A program made the position numbers and the translations under genes. Positions 1 to 8,419 of a DNA stretch of 64,000 nucleotides are shown piece after piece. The notes below the pieces were generated by a model. It searched no databases. It was not told the origin of the DNA and worked only from the letters and a program-made list of their open reading frames with translations. Numbering within the stretch: the stretch's first letter is position 1; every line of letters starts with the position of its first letter. Origin of the DNA: Zoogloea dura (GTDB lineage: Bacteria; Pseudomonadota; Gammaproteobacteria; Burkholderiales; Rhodocyclaceae); the NCBI RefSeq assembly GCF_012927165.1, contig NZ_JABBGA010000012.1:62001-126000 (forward strand). The letters are read 5' to 3'.

Positions 1-147
1 GAAGCACTCGGCGCGGCCTGGAGCCAGCGCGGTGCAAATGCAGACGAGAGTGGGGGACGAATCCCTGACGCCCTGGCGGAAATCCTGGCAGACACGACCC
101 GTGCACTGCTGTCCCGCCTCTATCCCGGAATACGCCTTCCCATGTGA
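1..147 (+). CDS. C-terminal fragment of an unidentified protein
   Basis: The first 48 codons of the window read open in frame 1 and stop at TGA 145-147. The peptide looks like a real C-terminus: an acidic and alanine-rich stretch, then an amphipathic helix (residues about 24-40, rich in Ala, Leu and Ile) and a short tail ending LPM. I cannot assign a family from 48 residues. It converges with pilY1, leaving only 66 bases between the two stop codons, and no clear terminator is visible there. The coding call rests on frame and composition alone. Confidence 0.4.
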   Translation, partial: EALGAAWSQRGANADESGGRIPDALAEILADTTRALLSRLYPGIRLPM

Positions 148-213
148 TGCCTCCAAACCTGGTGACGGCGTGCCCGAAAGAAGCAGTCGGCAGGCTTGCG
201 GCAGGCGCCCCGC

Positions 214-3200
214 TTATTCGTCGCGGATGATTCTCCAATTCACAACCCGTGGATTGCCGGCTTCCGCCACCGCACTACCATACATCCTCGAGACGCCCTT
301 CACGTCGGTTCCAAGTATCCGGATCGAGGAACCAACCCGCACCAGCGTCGTATCCGCCAGGCCGGCATCCTTGACCTCGATCCATCTGCTTCTCGTTGCC
401 AGTCCATCGACGAGCGTGCGCAGGACGCTCTGGCCGTTTCCATAATGGACGGCATAGACCCTCGCGGTGCCACTGGCATTGCAGGGGTCATCGTTGAGGA
501 TGGACCCGACCCAGTTCAGGACTCCATCATTGGCCTGGAGGCTGAGCACGACTCTCTCTGTGACCGGAGCCTTGCCATCGCCAGGGAGGTAGTTTCCGGT
601 GAGGTCGGTATACCATCCCATCGGCTTGTCGCTTTGCAGCGTTGCGCCTCCGATCAGATCTGTCACCGGACTCATCACCGCACGCCTGACCGGGAAGGAC
701 ACGCCATCAGGCAGCGGCAACTGATGGGACTCACCGCCATAGGCACGGCTCTTGGTTCCATCCCTCACGGCATAGAGCGTATGTTGCTGAGAATTGGCCA
801 GGTCTTCGGGTGCCAGCAAGCGGCCGGTCCCGACAAACACGTAGCGCTTAAGATCTTCTGCCGAGTATTCGATCTTGGGCGCCACGGTCACGGGCTGCCG
901 GGTGTCCCCGACAAGGAACTCGGCCAGCTTTACAACCGGGGGCGAATCCTGGTCACCGCTGGTGAAATCAAAGCGCCATAGATTCCCGTCGAGATCACCC
1001 CCATAGACGTAGTCGAGGGTGTAATCCTGGTAGCTCGGGGTGTAGCCCTCGACCTGCGCCAGCCCCGAGGGAGACGCGGCAGTTCCGCCAGACGTGTAAA
1101 GCGGACGCTCAGTGAGGAGCGCACCGGTACGGGCATTGAGCACGAACAAGGCCCCCCGGCCCGGGTGAGTTCCCCGGGTGTTGTTGTAACCCCCGGTGAC
1201 GATCACCACCCATCCCCAGCGCCGCGTTTTGGCGATCAGGGGGCGTCCAAAGCTGAAGCCCATGTCCGGGTGGGTAAACTCCCACAGGACTCGCTTTGCG
1301 ATGTCCGACTCAGTAGCCGACGAGGCAATGTCGGTCACATCCATCGCAACGAAGCTGCGCCCCCCCTTGCCCTGTCCGACCACCATGAGTGAACGCCAAT
1401 CGGCAGACAGACCGGGTGAAAAGGAGTCGAGTTTGCCGCCTGTTCTGGCGAGATCGACGTCACGGACCTCGGGCGTCGCGTTCATATAATAACGGTGGGC
1501 GTAGGTCTTGCGGGCAAGGGCCTGAATACCACTGATATCGGGGCTGCCATCCGGCCCCTCAAACACCGAATAAGGGATCAGCGCGAAAAGCTCATTTCCT
1601 CCGCTGCCCCCATCGGTGGCATCGAACGCATGAAGCATGCCGTCGTTCGCACCCACCATCACCAGGGGAGTCCGCTTTGCATTGTCAGCCACAAAGCTCG
1701 AATAACCCGGGTTATAGGTATCCGAGTAAGTCGCAGACGGTTTGCCGAGATACACCGCCCGGGAATCAACAATATCCCCAAGGACACTCTTTCTCTGCCG
1801 ATAGCGCTTCTGTACTGTTTCCGTAGTTTCGTTGCTCCTGTCGCCTCGGAGGTAATTCAGGACGGCCTCCCCATCTGCCGGATCTCCCGCCGGAGCTGCA
1901 ACCCCCCGGCTGAGATTCAGTTGCTGGGCGGCGCCAAGGCTCGACCAGCGGAATGCGGCACCAACGAGGTCGCCGGGCAGGGGGTCGAGCTTTGCCTTGT
2001 CTCGCGGGGCAAGCGTGACAATCCGGCGGGAATCGCTGCCGACGGCACCAAGCCGCTCCGCCGCGCTCCACAAGGACGTAAGCACGGGCTGGTCGAGATC
2101 CACCTTGTCGACCCGGGACGCCACCACATCACCGGACCACATCGCAGCATCGTAGCTGCCCTGATAGGTGTTGGCCCCGCCGCTGGTGGCACTGACCTGC
2201 ACGTTTGAGAGCGCAGCCCCTGCTCCCGCCCCGGCACCTGCCGCGATACTCTGGAATGCTCCGGCCAGCCCCTCCCGCATGGAGTCGGGATCACCCGCCG
2301 TGTAGTAGTTCATGGGCAGGTCATAGGAATTGCCCGGCCAGCGGTTGCCGTCCTTGCGGCCAACGGCCTTCCAGGCATCCTTGCCATCCTCGAAGAACTT
2401 GGCCTTGTCCGGCGCCTTGGTATAGCCGCCGTATTTGGCGGTAAGCCAGTACTGGTTCTTGTGGTTGTACCCCGACTCCATGACGTCCATCCAATAGGTA
2501 CTAACGGTCTGGATACCCGGGATGTCCGGGCGGATATCCGATGAGTGGGCAAAATATGCGATGCCCGCCATCAGGTAACTGCCATTCGAAATGACCTGGG
2601 AGCTGAGAGAGCTAAAGCCTTCAAGGGCACCGACGGCATCCGTCCAGTCCTTGGCCGTCTTGCCCGCCATGTCGTAATCCACGTCTGACGGGGTCGCATG
2701 GTTGTGGGGATACGGACTGCCCCCGGCCCCCATGCCAGACAGCTCAAAATCGTAATTGGAGTTGGTGTCACCAATACCGATAACGTAGTTGCGCTTGCAT
2801 GACAGCGCTCCCTTGCCGGGATATCTGGCGTCTACGGCGGGGTCATCCCAGCGGGAGAAAACCGGGAATCCATCATAAACCACCGGATCGGACGCGGCGG
2901 GAGGCAGGTAGGATGTCGTCGGAGCCTTGTGGCGCAGGTACTTGATCACCTCTGCATACAGCTCGCTTACCGGGTCATAGTGCTTGTATGCGCGTGACCG
3001 GGAACCGAACTTGTTCAGGTAGTTGATGGTGCCGCTGTCATCGATGGCCTTGCCTGCGTCCTTCAGTCCGTAGGGATCCAGCTTGAAAGCCCCGGTTTCC
3101 GATATCTCGCTGGCCACCGACTGAACCGGTGACCGCAACACCCCACCATCCTTGTATTCGTTGGCCGTGCCGCCCGGTCCATCCAGCACCCCCCCATAGC

Positions 3201-4035
3201 CCAATTGAAGGTAGCCGAAGGCACCAAAGTACATCTTGTCCTTGTAACGCTGAATGAGACCCACCGGCTTATATACGGTCAAGGTTCCCGTCGGGTCCTG
3301 GTAAGCCTGGCAGAAGGCCTCGAGCGGACGCCCCCGCGCATCATCGCGGCACACCTCGACACTCACGGTCATCACCGAACACGTACTGGCCGGTGTGCAG
3401 AAGCTCACCCCGAAGCCCATCCCCCCATTCCTGATGATGACGGATTGCCCGGTGTAGCCGCTGCCGAGACCTGTGTAGGACGAAAGGTGTTCGGCCGCCA
3501 GGTTCCGATCGGGAAAGTTAACGCTCAGATACGAGCCCTGTGCTGATGCATAGGCCCGTTGCAGGACGGTACGCCCCAGCGGGGAGGCCGACACCCCGGT
3601 AAAGGCGGCCGGCTCGTCGACAACTCGGTTCCCCCCGGTCAACACCCAGCGGAAGGTATCGACCCCCTGCATGGTCGCCCAGTTCATGAAGTTGCCACTC
3701 CATTCACCGGAGCAGCCATAGCCCTTGTCAGCGCTGGTCAGCCTTCCACTGGGCACGAAAACCGGGTCGCTGTAGGCATAGCATTTTCGAGGATCGAAAT
3801 AGCCGAGGTATTCGGTGCGGCCCGAGGTATCAAACACGTCGCCCTGGTGAGCCCGTGTGATCGCTGTAGGGAACTCGACGGACAAGGCGAGCATGACATT
3901 GGGCGGCACGTCCGCCACGATCACCGGCTGATCGGCGAGAGGTGTCTGCACGCCCAGGGCGGACCCGCCCAGCCAGCCCTGCGCCAGCACCAGCGCGGCT
4001 ATGTGAAGCGGCTTGAACATGCTCATGATCTTCAC
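214..4035 (-). CDS. pilY1: PilY1/PilC-type type IV pilus tip-associated adhesin
   Basis: About 1273 residues. It begins with a signal peptide (VKIMSMFKPLHIAALVLAQ, then a Gly/Ala-rich cleavage region), so it is exported to the periplasm and outer face. The C-terminal half carries the PilY1 beta-propeller signatures ANDGMLHAFD, GKGGRSFVAMDVTD and DYVYGGDLDGNLWRFD. Family members promote pilus extension and adhesion and sit at the pilus tip. I chose GTG 4035 as the start because AGAAGAGG lies 8 bases upstream. ATG 4026 is an alternative, and the open frame upstream to 4275 is overlap with pilX. It is the last gene of the fimT-pilV-pilW-pilX-pilY1 operon, 40 bases after pilX. The N-terminal half is poorly conserved in this family, and I see no clear MIDAS (DxSxS) motif there. 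Confidence 0.9.
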   Translation of the reverse strand: MKIMSMFKPLHIAALVLAQGWLGGSALGVQTPLADQPVIVADVPPNVMLALSVEFPTAITRAHQGDVFDTSGRTEYLGYFDPRKCYAYSDPVFVPSGRLTSADKGYGCSGEWSGNFMNWATMQGVDTFRWVLTGGNRVVDEPAAFTGVSASPLGRTVLQRAYASAQGSYLSVNFPDRNLAAEHLSSYTGLGSGYTGQSVIIRNGGMGFGVSFCTPASTCSVMTVSVEVCRDDARGRPLEAFCQAYQDPTGTLTVYKPVGLIQRYKDKMYFGAFGYLQLGYGGVLDGPGGTANEYKDGGVLRSPVQSVASEISETGAFKLDPYGLKDAGKAIDDSGTINYLNKFGSRSRAYKHYDPVSELYAEVIKYLRHKAPTTSYLPPAASDPVVYDGFPVFSRWDDPAVDARYPGKGALSCKRNYVIGIGDTNSNYDFELSGMGAGGSPYPHNHATPSDVDYDMAGKTAKDWTDAVGALEGFSSLSSQVISNGSYLMAGIAYFAHSSDIRPDIPGIQTVSTYWMDVMESGYNHKNQYWLTAKYGGYTKAPDKAKFFEDGKDAWKAVGRKDGNRWPGNSYDLPMNYYTAGDPDSMREGLAGAFQSIAAGAGAGAGAALSNVQVSATSGGANTYQGSYDAAMWSGDVVASRVDKVDLDQPVLTSLWSAAERLGAVGSDSRRIVTLAPRDKAKLDPLPGDLVGAAFRWSSLGAAQQLNLSRGVAAPAGDPADGEAVLNYLRGDRSNETTETVQKRYRQRKSVLGDIVDSRAVYLGKPSATYSDTYNPGYSSFVADNAKRTPLVMVGANDGMLHAFDATDGGSGGNELFALIPYSVFEGPDGSPDISGIQALARKTYAHRYYMNATPEVRDVDLARTGGKLDSFSPGLSADWRSLMVVGQGKGGRSFVAMDVTDIASSATESDIAKRVLWEFTHPDMGFSFGRPLIAKTRRWGWVVIVTGGYNNTRGTHPGRGALFVLNARTGALLTERPLYTSGGTAASPSGLAQVEGYTPSYQDYTLDYVYGGDLDGNLWRFDFTSGDQDSPPVVKLAEFLVGDTRQPVTVAPKIEYSAEDLKRYVFVGTGRLLAPEDLANSQQHTLYAVRDGTKSRAYGGESHQLPLPDGVSFPVRRAVMSPVTDLIGGATLQSDKPMGWYTDLTGNYLPGDGKAPVTERVVLSLQANDGVLNWVGSILNDDPCNASGTARVYAVHYGNGQSVLRTLVDGLATRSRWIEVKDAGLADTTLVRVGSSIRILGTDVKGVSRMYGSAVAEAGNPRVVNWRIIRDE

Positions 4036-4075
4036 TTGTGATACCTCTTCTGATGGCCTTTCAAGACGACATGCA

Positions 4076-4732
4076 TCACGGGAGGCGCGTGGTGACGGTA
4101 GCCTGGACATAGGTCTGGGTATTTCGGACCCCATCACTACGGATCGTGACCCGGTACAGCGGCAAGGAGATCGAGCCGGGCTTGTCCTGCCGATAGGACC
4201 CACCACGCTCGAACTTGTCGGACACCGAGCATTTCTTCTCATCGGAAGGGCCGAAGTCAGTGCACATGCGCTCAATCAGGAAGCGCACCTCGTTGCCTGC
4301 CGCGAGGGTGCCATCCACCCCGTTGGGCCGGATGGAGCTGAATTTCGCGTCAAAGGCGAACTTGTCCTTGAGGATCAGGGGGATACCATCACCATCGGTT
4401 TCGAGCAGGCGGGGCGAGAAGTTCATGGCCAGCCATTTCGCGGCCACTCCGCTGCAGGCCGCGTCACCCGGTACGCAATCCGCCACATCGAGATTGGTGA
4501 AATCGGCCATCTTCATTACGGCAAACGCGGCGTTCAAGCCGACGCTGGCACGGTTCACCGAGTCCCGTTTGAAGGCCAGGTTGCCGGACAGCAGGGCCGA
4601 GGTATCCACAGCCCTGAACATCGACACTCCCCCCAGCATCATGATGACAAGAACGATCAGGACCACGGCCAGCACGGTGCCACGGGAGCGGGTACGCCCT
4701 GTCAGGCAAGAGGGTTTGTGGGCTGCACGCAT
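4076..4732 (-). CDS. pilX: Minor pilin PilX
   Basis: A 218-residue protein with a type III (prepilin) leader: basic residues ending RSRG, then a 19-residue hydrophobic helix (TVLAVVLIVLVIMMLGG). There is no Glu at mature position 5, which is usual for PilX-type minor pilins and unlike PilV/PilW/FimT next to it. PilX is inserted in the inner membrane, processed by PilD and incorporated near the pilus tip with PilV, PilW and PilY1. AGGGG lies 6 bases before the ATG. It starts 9 bases after pilW stops and ends 40 bases before pilY1 starts, so translation is probably coupled. The globular domain is variable and supports the call only through length and position. Confidence 0.85.
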   Translation of the reverse strand: MRAAHKPSCLTGRTRSRGTVLAVVLIVLVIMMLGGVSMFRAVDTSALLSGNLAFKRDSVNRASVGLNAAFAVMKMADFTNLDVADCVPGDAACSGVAAKWLAMNFSPRLLETDGDGIPLILKDKFAFDAKFSSIRPNGVDGTLAAGNEVRFLIERMCTDFGPSDEKKCSVSDKFERGGSYRQDKPGSISLPLYRVTIRSDGVRNTQTYVQATVTTRLP

Positions 4733-4741
4733 GAACGGCCC

Positions 4742-5974
4742 CTAGGACTTGGGAGTGGACTTCATATTGCGCAGGGGAATGACCCAGTCGAACACCTGGT
4801 AAGCGTAGCGCTGCTCGTCGACGGACAAGTCCCTCACCACCCTCCGCGTACCGGACAGGTCATCAAACAGTGTGATCCGAGTGAGCCGGGCCTCGCTACT
4901 GACGACCTGAGCGGAGCGCACCACCAGACCTACCCGGATCGCCTTGATCTGATCGATCTTCTGCTCGGTGGCCTCCTTGCCATTCATCAGCTCCGCCAGG
5001 GTCCACCCCGCCTCGCCAGGGGACACCCACTGATCGATGACATTGTCGTTGGCCGAGCCGCCAATGCCATTGTCGAGGCCATAGCGTGCCTTCACGAGCA
5101 CGATGTTCTCGCCAAATGACTGCAGACTACGTCGTTGCAACAGGTCGTGCTCGACGAGCTCGGCGTAGGCGTTGACCGTAACCAGCGAGAAAACAGGGGC
5201 CGCCTCGCGGCCAAGGTGGAAAACGGACGAGACCCCACCCACGACGGCCAGGGCGCCATAGGAGGTGGACTCCATGTTGAGCGGAATTGCAGTGTAGGCA
5301 GCCGCGCTTGCAGACTGGGCTATCGAGGGCATGACCCGCAGGCCCAGCGTTGCATCCACCAGTGCAGCTCCTCCACCCGCCCCCGCAGCCGCCTGCACGA
5401 CCTGGCAGTCGGCGGGATCCCCGGCCACGTCCTGGGGAACCGCCAGAAAGAGGTCATCAACCTTGTCGGACGGCTTGAGCAGGCCCACTCCGTTCGGGTT
5501 GCTGACAGTCAGGACCCGGCCATTCGAATCGAAGGGAATATCGCGGTTCCCTGATCCGGAATTGGCAGAGATGACAAGCAGGACATCGGCGCCATCACCA
5601 CCGTCCAGGACCCCCACCGGCATGACCCGCAGCACGCCCGGGAAACGGGCGAATGGCTCGGGCAGGGTCGGTACAGGGAGAAGCGCAACACCATTGCGCG
5701 TGGCCATCACCCTGCATCCCCAGATGTGGCGCCCTTGGACAAGACCTGCGCCCGCATCCTCGATGAGCATGTTGAGCCGTGCCCCGACCAGGGCCGTAGT
5801 CTGAGTTGCGTCCGCCGAGCCATTCACATTGCGACGAAAATTCTCACTTGCGCTGAAGGAACGCATCACCACCAGTGAAGCGATGAGGCCGATGATCAGC
5901 CCGACCATGACCTCGACCAGACTGACGCCAGCCTGGTCGCACCGGGCGGTCTTCAAGCAAGATCCCGTACGCAT
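4742..5974 (-). CDS. pilW: Minor pilin PilW
   Basis: About 410 residues from ATG 5974, two bases after the pilV stop. The N-terminus has a basic leader and a prepilin helix (AGVSLVEVMVGLIIGLIAS) with Glu at mature position 5, followed by the segment SLVVMRSFSASENFRRN common in PilW. It is large for a minor pilin but normal for PilW, which has a long variable globular domain. It is expected in the inner membrane, cleaved by PilD, and part of the initiation complex at the pilus tip together with PilV, PilX and PilY1. The frame continues open upstream to 6058, but that stretch lies inside pilV and starts with no leader, so I excluded it. Confidence 0.87.
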   Translation of the reverse strand: MRTGSCLKTARCDQAGVSLVEVMVGLIIGLIASLVVMRSFSASENFRRNVNGSADATQTTALVGARLNMLIEDAGAGLVQGRHIWGCRVMATRNGVALLPVPTLPEPFARFPGVLRVMPVGVLDGGDGADVLLVISANSGSGNRDIPFDSNGRVLTVSNPNGVGLLKPSDKVDDLFLAVPQDVAGDPADCQVVQAAAGAGGGAALVDATLGLRVMPSIAQSASAAAYTAIPLNMESTSYGALAVVGGVSSVFHLGREAAPVFSLVTVNAYAELVEHDLLQRRSLQSFGENIVLVKARYGLDNGIGGSANDNVIDQWVSPGEAGWTLAELMNGKEATEQKIDQIKAIRVGLVVRSAQVVSSEARLTRITLFDDLSGTRRVVRDLSVDEQRYAYQVFDWVIPLRNMKSTPKS

Positions 5975-5976
5975 GG

Positions 5977-6411
5977 CTAGAAAAGCAGCGCCCTGGTTTC
6001 GTAGACGCCGGTCGTCTCCACGGCCTGGGCAGCTCCCTTCGCTCCCGGCGCGGTCCACTCGATGCGCAGGCTGACCAGCAGGGTGGTCGGAGTGGCAGAG
6101 GGACTGAAGCTCGGAATGACCCTGGCGGCGGGCAGTCGACTGGCCCCCACCACCCGATCGTCGAGCCAGGCCAGGAATTTCGGCCCCTGGGGACCGAAAT
6201 CCGACTGGACCCGGCTGACCTCGGAAGCACTCATCCTGGCCAGCAGTTCATCTGCCAGCATTGCCGCCTCGGTCCGGAAGCGGCTGTCTGCCATGATCTT
6301 GAAGGACGCCGCCTGAAAGCTGATCATCCCCAGCAGGCCGAGCGAGAAAATCAGCAAAGCCACCAGGGCTTCAAGAAGCACATAGCCTGAGTCTCTGACA
6401 TCTTTCTTCAT
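5977..6411 (-). CDS. pilV: Minor pilin PilV
   Basis: A 144-residue protein with the prepilin N-terminus SGYVLLEALVALLIFSLGLL, carrying Glu at mature position 5 and a short basic leader (MKKDVRD). The following QAASFKIMADSRFRTEAAMLADELLARM is typical of PilV, where the helix runs into the globular domain. Role: minor pilin of the type IV pilus tip complex, anchored in the inner membrane before assembly. It lies 13 bases after fimT and 2 bases before pilW in a tight operon. Confidence 0.87.
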   Translation of the reverse strand: MKKDVRDSGYVLLEALVALLIFSLGLLGMISFQAASFKIMADSRFRTEAAMLADELLARMSASEVSRVQSDFGPQGPKFLAWLDDRVVGASRLPAARVIPSFSPSATPTTLLVSLRIEWTAPGAKGAAQAVETTGVYETRALLF

Positions 6412-6424
6412 GATTCGGAGTCTT

Positions 6425-7069
6425 TCAGGGCTTGGGACACTGGCTGGACGACACCCGGGGAAGACAGGCGGAAGGATGGCCGACCGGCAACGATGGATCG
6501 CAGGACTTTACGGCGCCGCCTGGCGTGACAAATACACATACGGCCCTATCGGTCCCTGCCCGTGACACCCGGTAGAACTGACTGGAGGAAATCGCCGCAC
6601 CATCGGCATCGCTGACCCGGCCCATTCCATTGAACAGCAGGTTGGCCGGGCCCTCGAGCGTGACATCCTCTGAGACTTCCTTCATGGCAAGGCTGGCCAC
6701 ATGGCTGACGGCCGTCTCGGCACTGGCACGGGTACGTGCGGCCCAGTTGGCGCCGTCTGCCGAAGGCCGGAGCGCAGCGACACCCGAGATCGTGGGGATG
6801 TCATTGGTCAGCAGGAACTCCACGCGCAAATTGCGACGGATCGCTTCGGTCGTGGCCTGCCGCAGGCCGTTCTGGAGGCTCTCGGCCACTGTGCTGACCG
6901 AGCTGCGGCGGATCCAGTCTGACATTTGCGGAATGCCGATTGCCATCAGGATGCCCAGAACAAGCAACGCAACCATGAGTTCCAGCAGGGTCGATCCCTG
7001 CTGGTTGATTACGTGAGCACACGGGGAATCTGCGGCAGACCGGTTCGACTGCGCCGAGAATTCGTTCAT
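6425..7069 (-). CDS. fimT: FimT/GspH-type minor pilin
   Basis: A 214-residue prepilin-like protein. After a 24-residue hydrophilic leader comes the processing site QQG followed by STLLELMVALLVLGILMAIG, with Glu at mature position 5. The rest fits the GspH/FimT fold (YRVSRAGTDRAVCVFVTPGG, then Cys-containing tail). FimT proteins are minor pilins, and in some bacteria FimT is the DNA-binding pilin used in natural transformation. It is the first gene of the minor-pilin operon. Upstream on the minus strand is an AT-rich region (7070-7130) that could hold its promoter. Confidence 0.85.
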   Translation of the reverse strand: MNEFSAQSNRSAADSPCAHVINQQGSTLLELMVALLVLGILMAIGIPQMSDWIRRSSVSTVAESLQNGLRQATTEAIRRNLRVEFLLTNDIPTISGVAALRPSADGANWAARTRASAETAVSHVASLAMKEVSEDVTLEGPANLLFNGMGRVSDADGAAISSSQFYRVSRAGTDRAVCVFVTPGGAVKSCDPSLPVGHPSACLPRVSSSQCPKP

Positions 7070-7099
7070 CAGTGAAGATTAATTCAGAACGACCAAAAA

Positions 7100-7114
7100 A
7101 ATGCTTATGGCATT
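7100..7114 (-). terminator. Weak hairpin followed by a U-run between the isomerase gene and fimT
   Basis: On the minus strand the stem AATGC-CATAA-GCATT is followed directly by seven T residues (7093-7100 region). The stem is short and AT-rich, so it is a weak intrinsic terminator candidate for the gene ending at 7265, located just ahead of the pilin operon. Confidence 0.35.
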
Positions 7115-7264
7115 AATTTTAACAAATGGTCAGCACTCTCAGATGACGCATCCCAAGCCGTAAGCTCTACGCACCAGCAAGCTTCGAGGCGGGTCAGAGC
7201 CTCCCCGAAAAGGCGGGGCAGGCACCTCCCCTGGACCTCTTTTCTGCCTGTATCCCAGCACTCC

Positions 7265-7894
7265 TCACAGCCGGCTGATGCCGGGACGGACCTGGCGAGC
7301 AGCCTGCATGGCCGATGATTCCAGCGCGGGATCGCCAGCCAGCCAGGCCTCCAGCATGGGCAGGGAATCAACCCCCCAGAAAAGCCGATCACCGGCAAGC
7401 ACCGTCGGTACGCCGAAGACCCCTGCCGCCACCGCTTCCTCGGTGTTGTGACGCAGCGCCAGCTTGACCGCCGCCGCCTCGATCCGGGCGTCGGGCTCGG
7501 CCACCCCAAGCGCCACCGTGAGCGCCCGCCAGATACGCGGATCATCCGGGTCGGCGCCCTCCCGGTAGAGACTGTCGAACACCGCCGAGGCCACCACCCG
7601 GGAACTGCCAAGCGCAATGATCAGGCGCAGGTAGCGGATCGGATTGAAGGGATGGACCGGCGGCATGCGGAACGGGATGTCATGACGCTGGGCCAGCCAG
7701 GTGCACAGTTCGTAGGTGTATTGGCGTTTGCGGGGGATCTCGGCCGGTCCCTTGTTGTCGTGAGCCTTGAGCAGGCCGGCAAAGAGCACGGGCTTCAGCG
7801 TGATCTCCAGCGGCAGGGATGCCCGGCGCAGCAGGACATCCATGATGTAGGCGTATGGCGAGACCACATCGAAATACAGGGTGGCGGGGGTCAT
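7265..7894 (-). CDS. DsbA-fold 2-hydroxychromene-2-carboxylate isomerase-like protein
   Basis: A 209-residue thioredoxin-fold protein. The N-terminus LYFDVVSPYAYIMDVLLRR has the SPY motif of the HCCA isomerase/kappa GST branch in place of a CxxC, so it is not a disulfide oxidoreductase. The C-terminal segment AVAAGVFGVPTVLAGDRLFWG contains the cis-proline motif (GVPT) and the F/W-G-D family ending. Characterised relatives isomerise 2-hydroxychromene-2-carboxylate in naphthalene catabolism using glutathione. In this setting the true substrate is unknown. The start at 7894 is supported by AAGGAG 8 bases upstream. It stands alone, divergent from the guanidine operon. Confidence 0.8.
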   Translation of the reverse strand: MTPATLYFDVVSPYAYIMDVLLRRASLPLEITLKPVLFAGLLKAHDNKGPAEIPRKRQYTYELCTWLAQRHDIPFRMPPVHPFNPIRYLRLIIALGSSRVVASAVFDSLYREGADPDDPRIWRALTVALGVAEPDARIEAAAVKLALRHNTEEAVAAGVFGVPTVLAGDRLFWGVDSLPMLEAWLAGDPALESSAMQAARQVRPGISRL

Positions 7895-8153
7895 GACACA
7901 GTCTCCTTGGGTGTCAGCCACGTGGTGGGCTGCTCTTCTATTTTTTGCGTCGCGGGGGAAAGATACCCGAAATGGGCACATCAGAACATCGATCCATGCT
8001 TCCCTGCACGCACAAGCCTGGTGCATGCAGGCTGCCCGATGCACCGGATTCACTCCCGGGGCATCCCGTCCGGCATCGGGCTCACGCACATACGCGGTCG
8101 CCTGGATCCTCCAAACCATTGAAATGAATAGTCTAAAAAGCCACTGAAGGCAT
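7895..8153. promoter_or_regulatory. Divergent intergenic region with NtrC-like half-sites
   Basis: This is the upstream part of a 525-base gene-free region. It contains TGCAC (8005-8009), TGGTGCA (8019-8025) and TGCACCG (8040-8046). These match halves of the NtrC enhancer consensus TGCACCA/TGGTGCA, though the spacings are not those of the perfect dyad. They sit 110-150 bases upstream of the sigma-54 element, the usual distance for enhancer sites. The short open frames here have no ribosome binding sites and I do not accept them as genes. Confidence 0.4.
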
Positions 8154-8170
8154 CTGGCATGCCGCGTGCT
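8154..8170 (+). promoter_or_regulatory. Putative sigma-54 promoter of the guanidine operon
   Basis: TGGCAT (8155-8160), five bases, then GTGC (8166-8169) followed by T. The GG and GC dinucleotides are separated by exactly 10 bases, as sigma-54 requires, and the site matches the consensus YTGGCACG-N4-TTGCW at most positions. Transcription would start near 8181, just before the riboswitch. NtrC/sigma-54 control would make the operon respond to nitrogen limitation, which suits a gene set that ends in ammonia release. Confidence 0.6.
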
Positions 8171-8211
8171 AAATCGTCTGTCGAGAGGGGCGAAAAGCGT
8201 CACATCGCATT

Positions 8212-8380
8212 CGCTTCTTCGAAGGGTGGCTAGGGTTCCGATCCTGTCTAGGATGTGCATGCATGTCCGCAGGATGTCTGGTCCGAGAGCTGCCGGCCAT
8301 GAAGCGCCGGGTTCAGGATTGCCGGCGTGACGTGGCTCCACGGAGGGATAAAAGCCCGGGAGGATCGCTTTGACGAAGCG
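8212..8380 (+). ncRNA. Guanidine-I (ykkC) riboswitch
   Basis: The conserved blocks of the ykkC/guanidine-I aptamer are all present and in order: GGCTAGGGTTCCG (8228-8240), TCTGGTCCGAGAGC (8277-8290), and ACGGAGGGATAAAAGCCC (about 8340-8357) followed by GGGAGG. The class binds free guanidinium and turns on downstream genes. CGCTTC (8212-8217) can pair with GAAGCG (8375-8380). The latter can instead form a small hairpin with CGCTT at 8366-8370, which suggests a switch. No U-run follows, so the mechanism is not a simple intrinsic terminator. It immediately precedes the guanidine importer and degradation genes. Confidence 0.93.
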
Positions 8381-8419
8381 CCCTCTCGCCCATTTATCCG
8401 ATCCGACAGGGAGCCCGTC

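Noticed and set aside
4036-4275. Upstream extension of pilY1 by 80 codons
   Set aside because: This part overlaps pilX, is rich in Arg, Ser and Pro, and puts the signal peptide in the middle of the chain. The GTG at 4035 has a good ribosome binding site.
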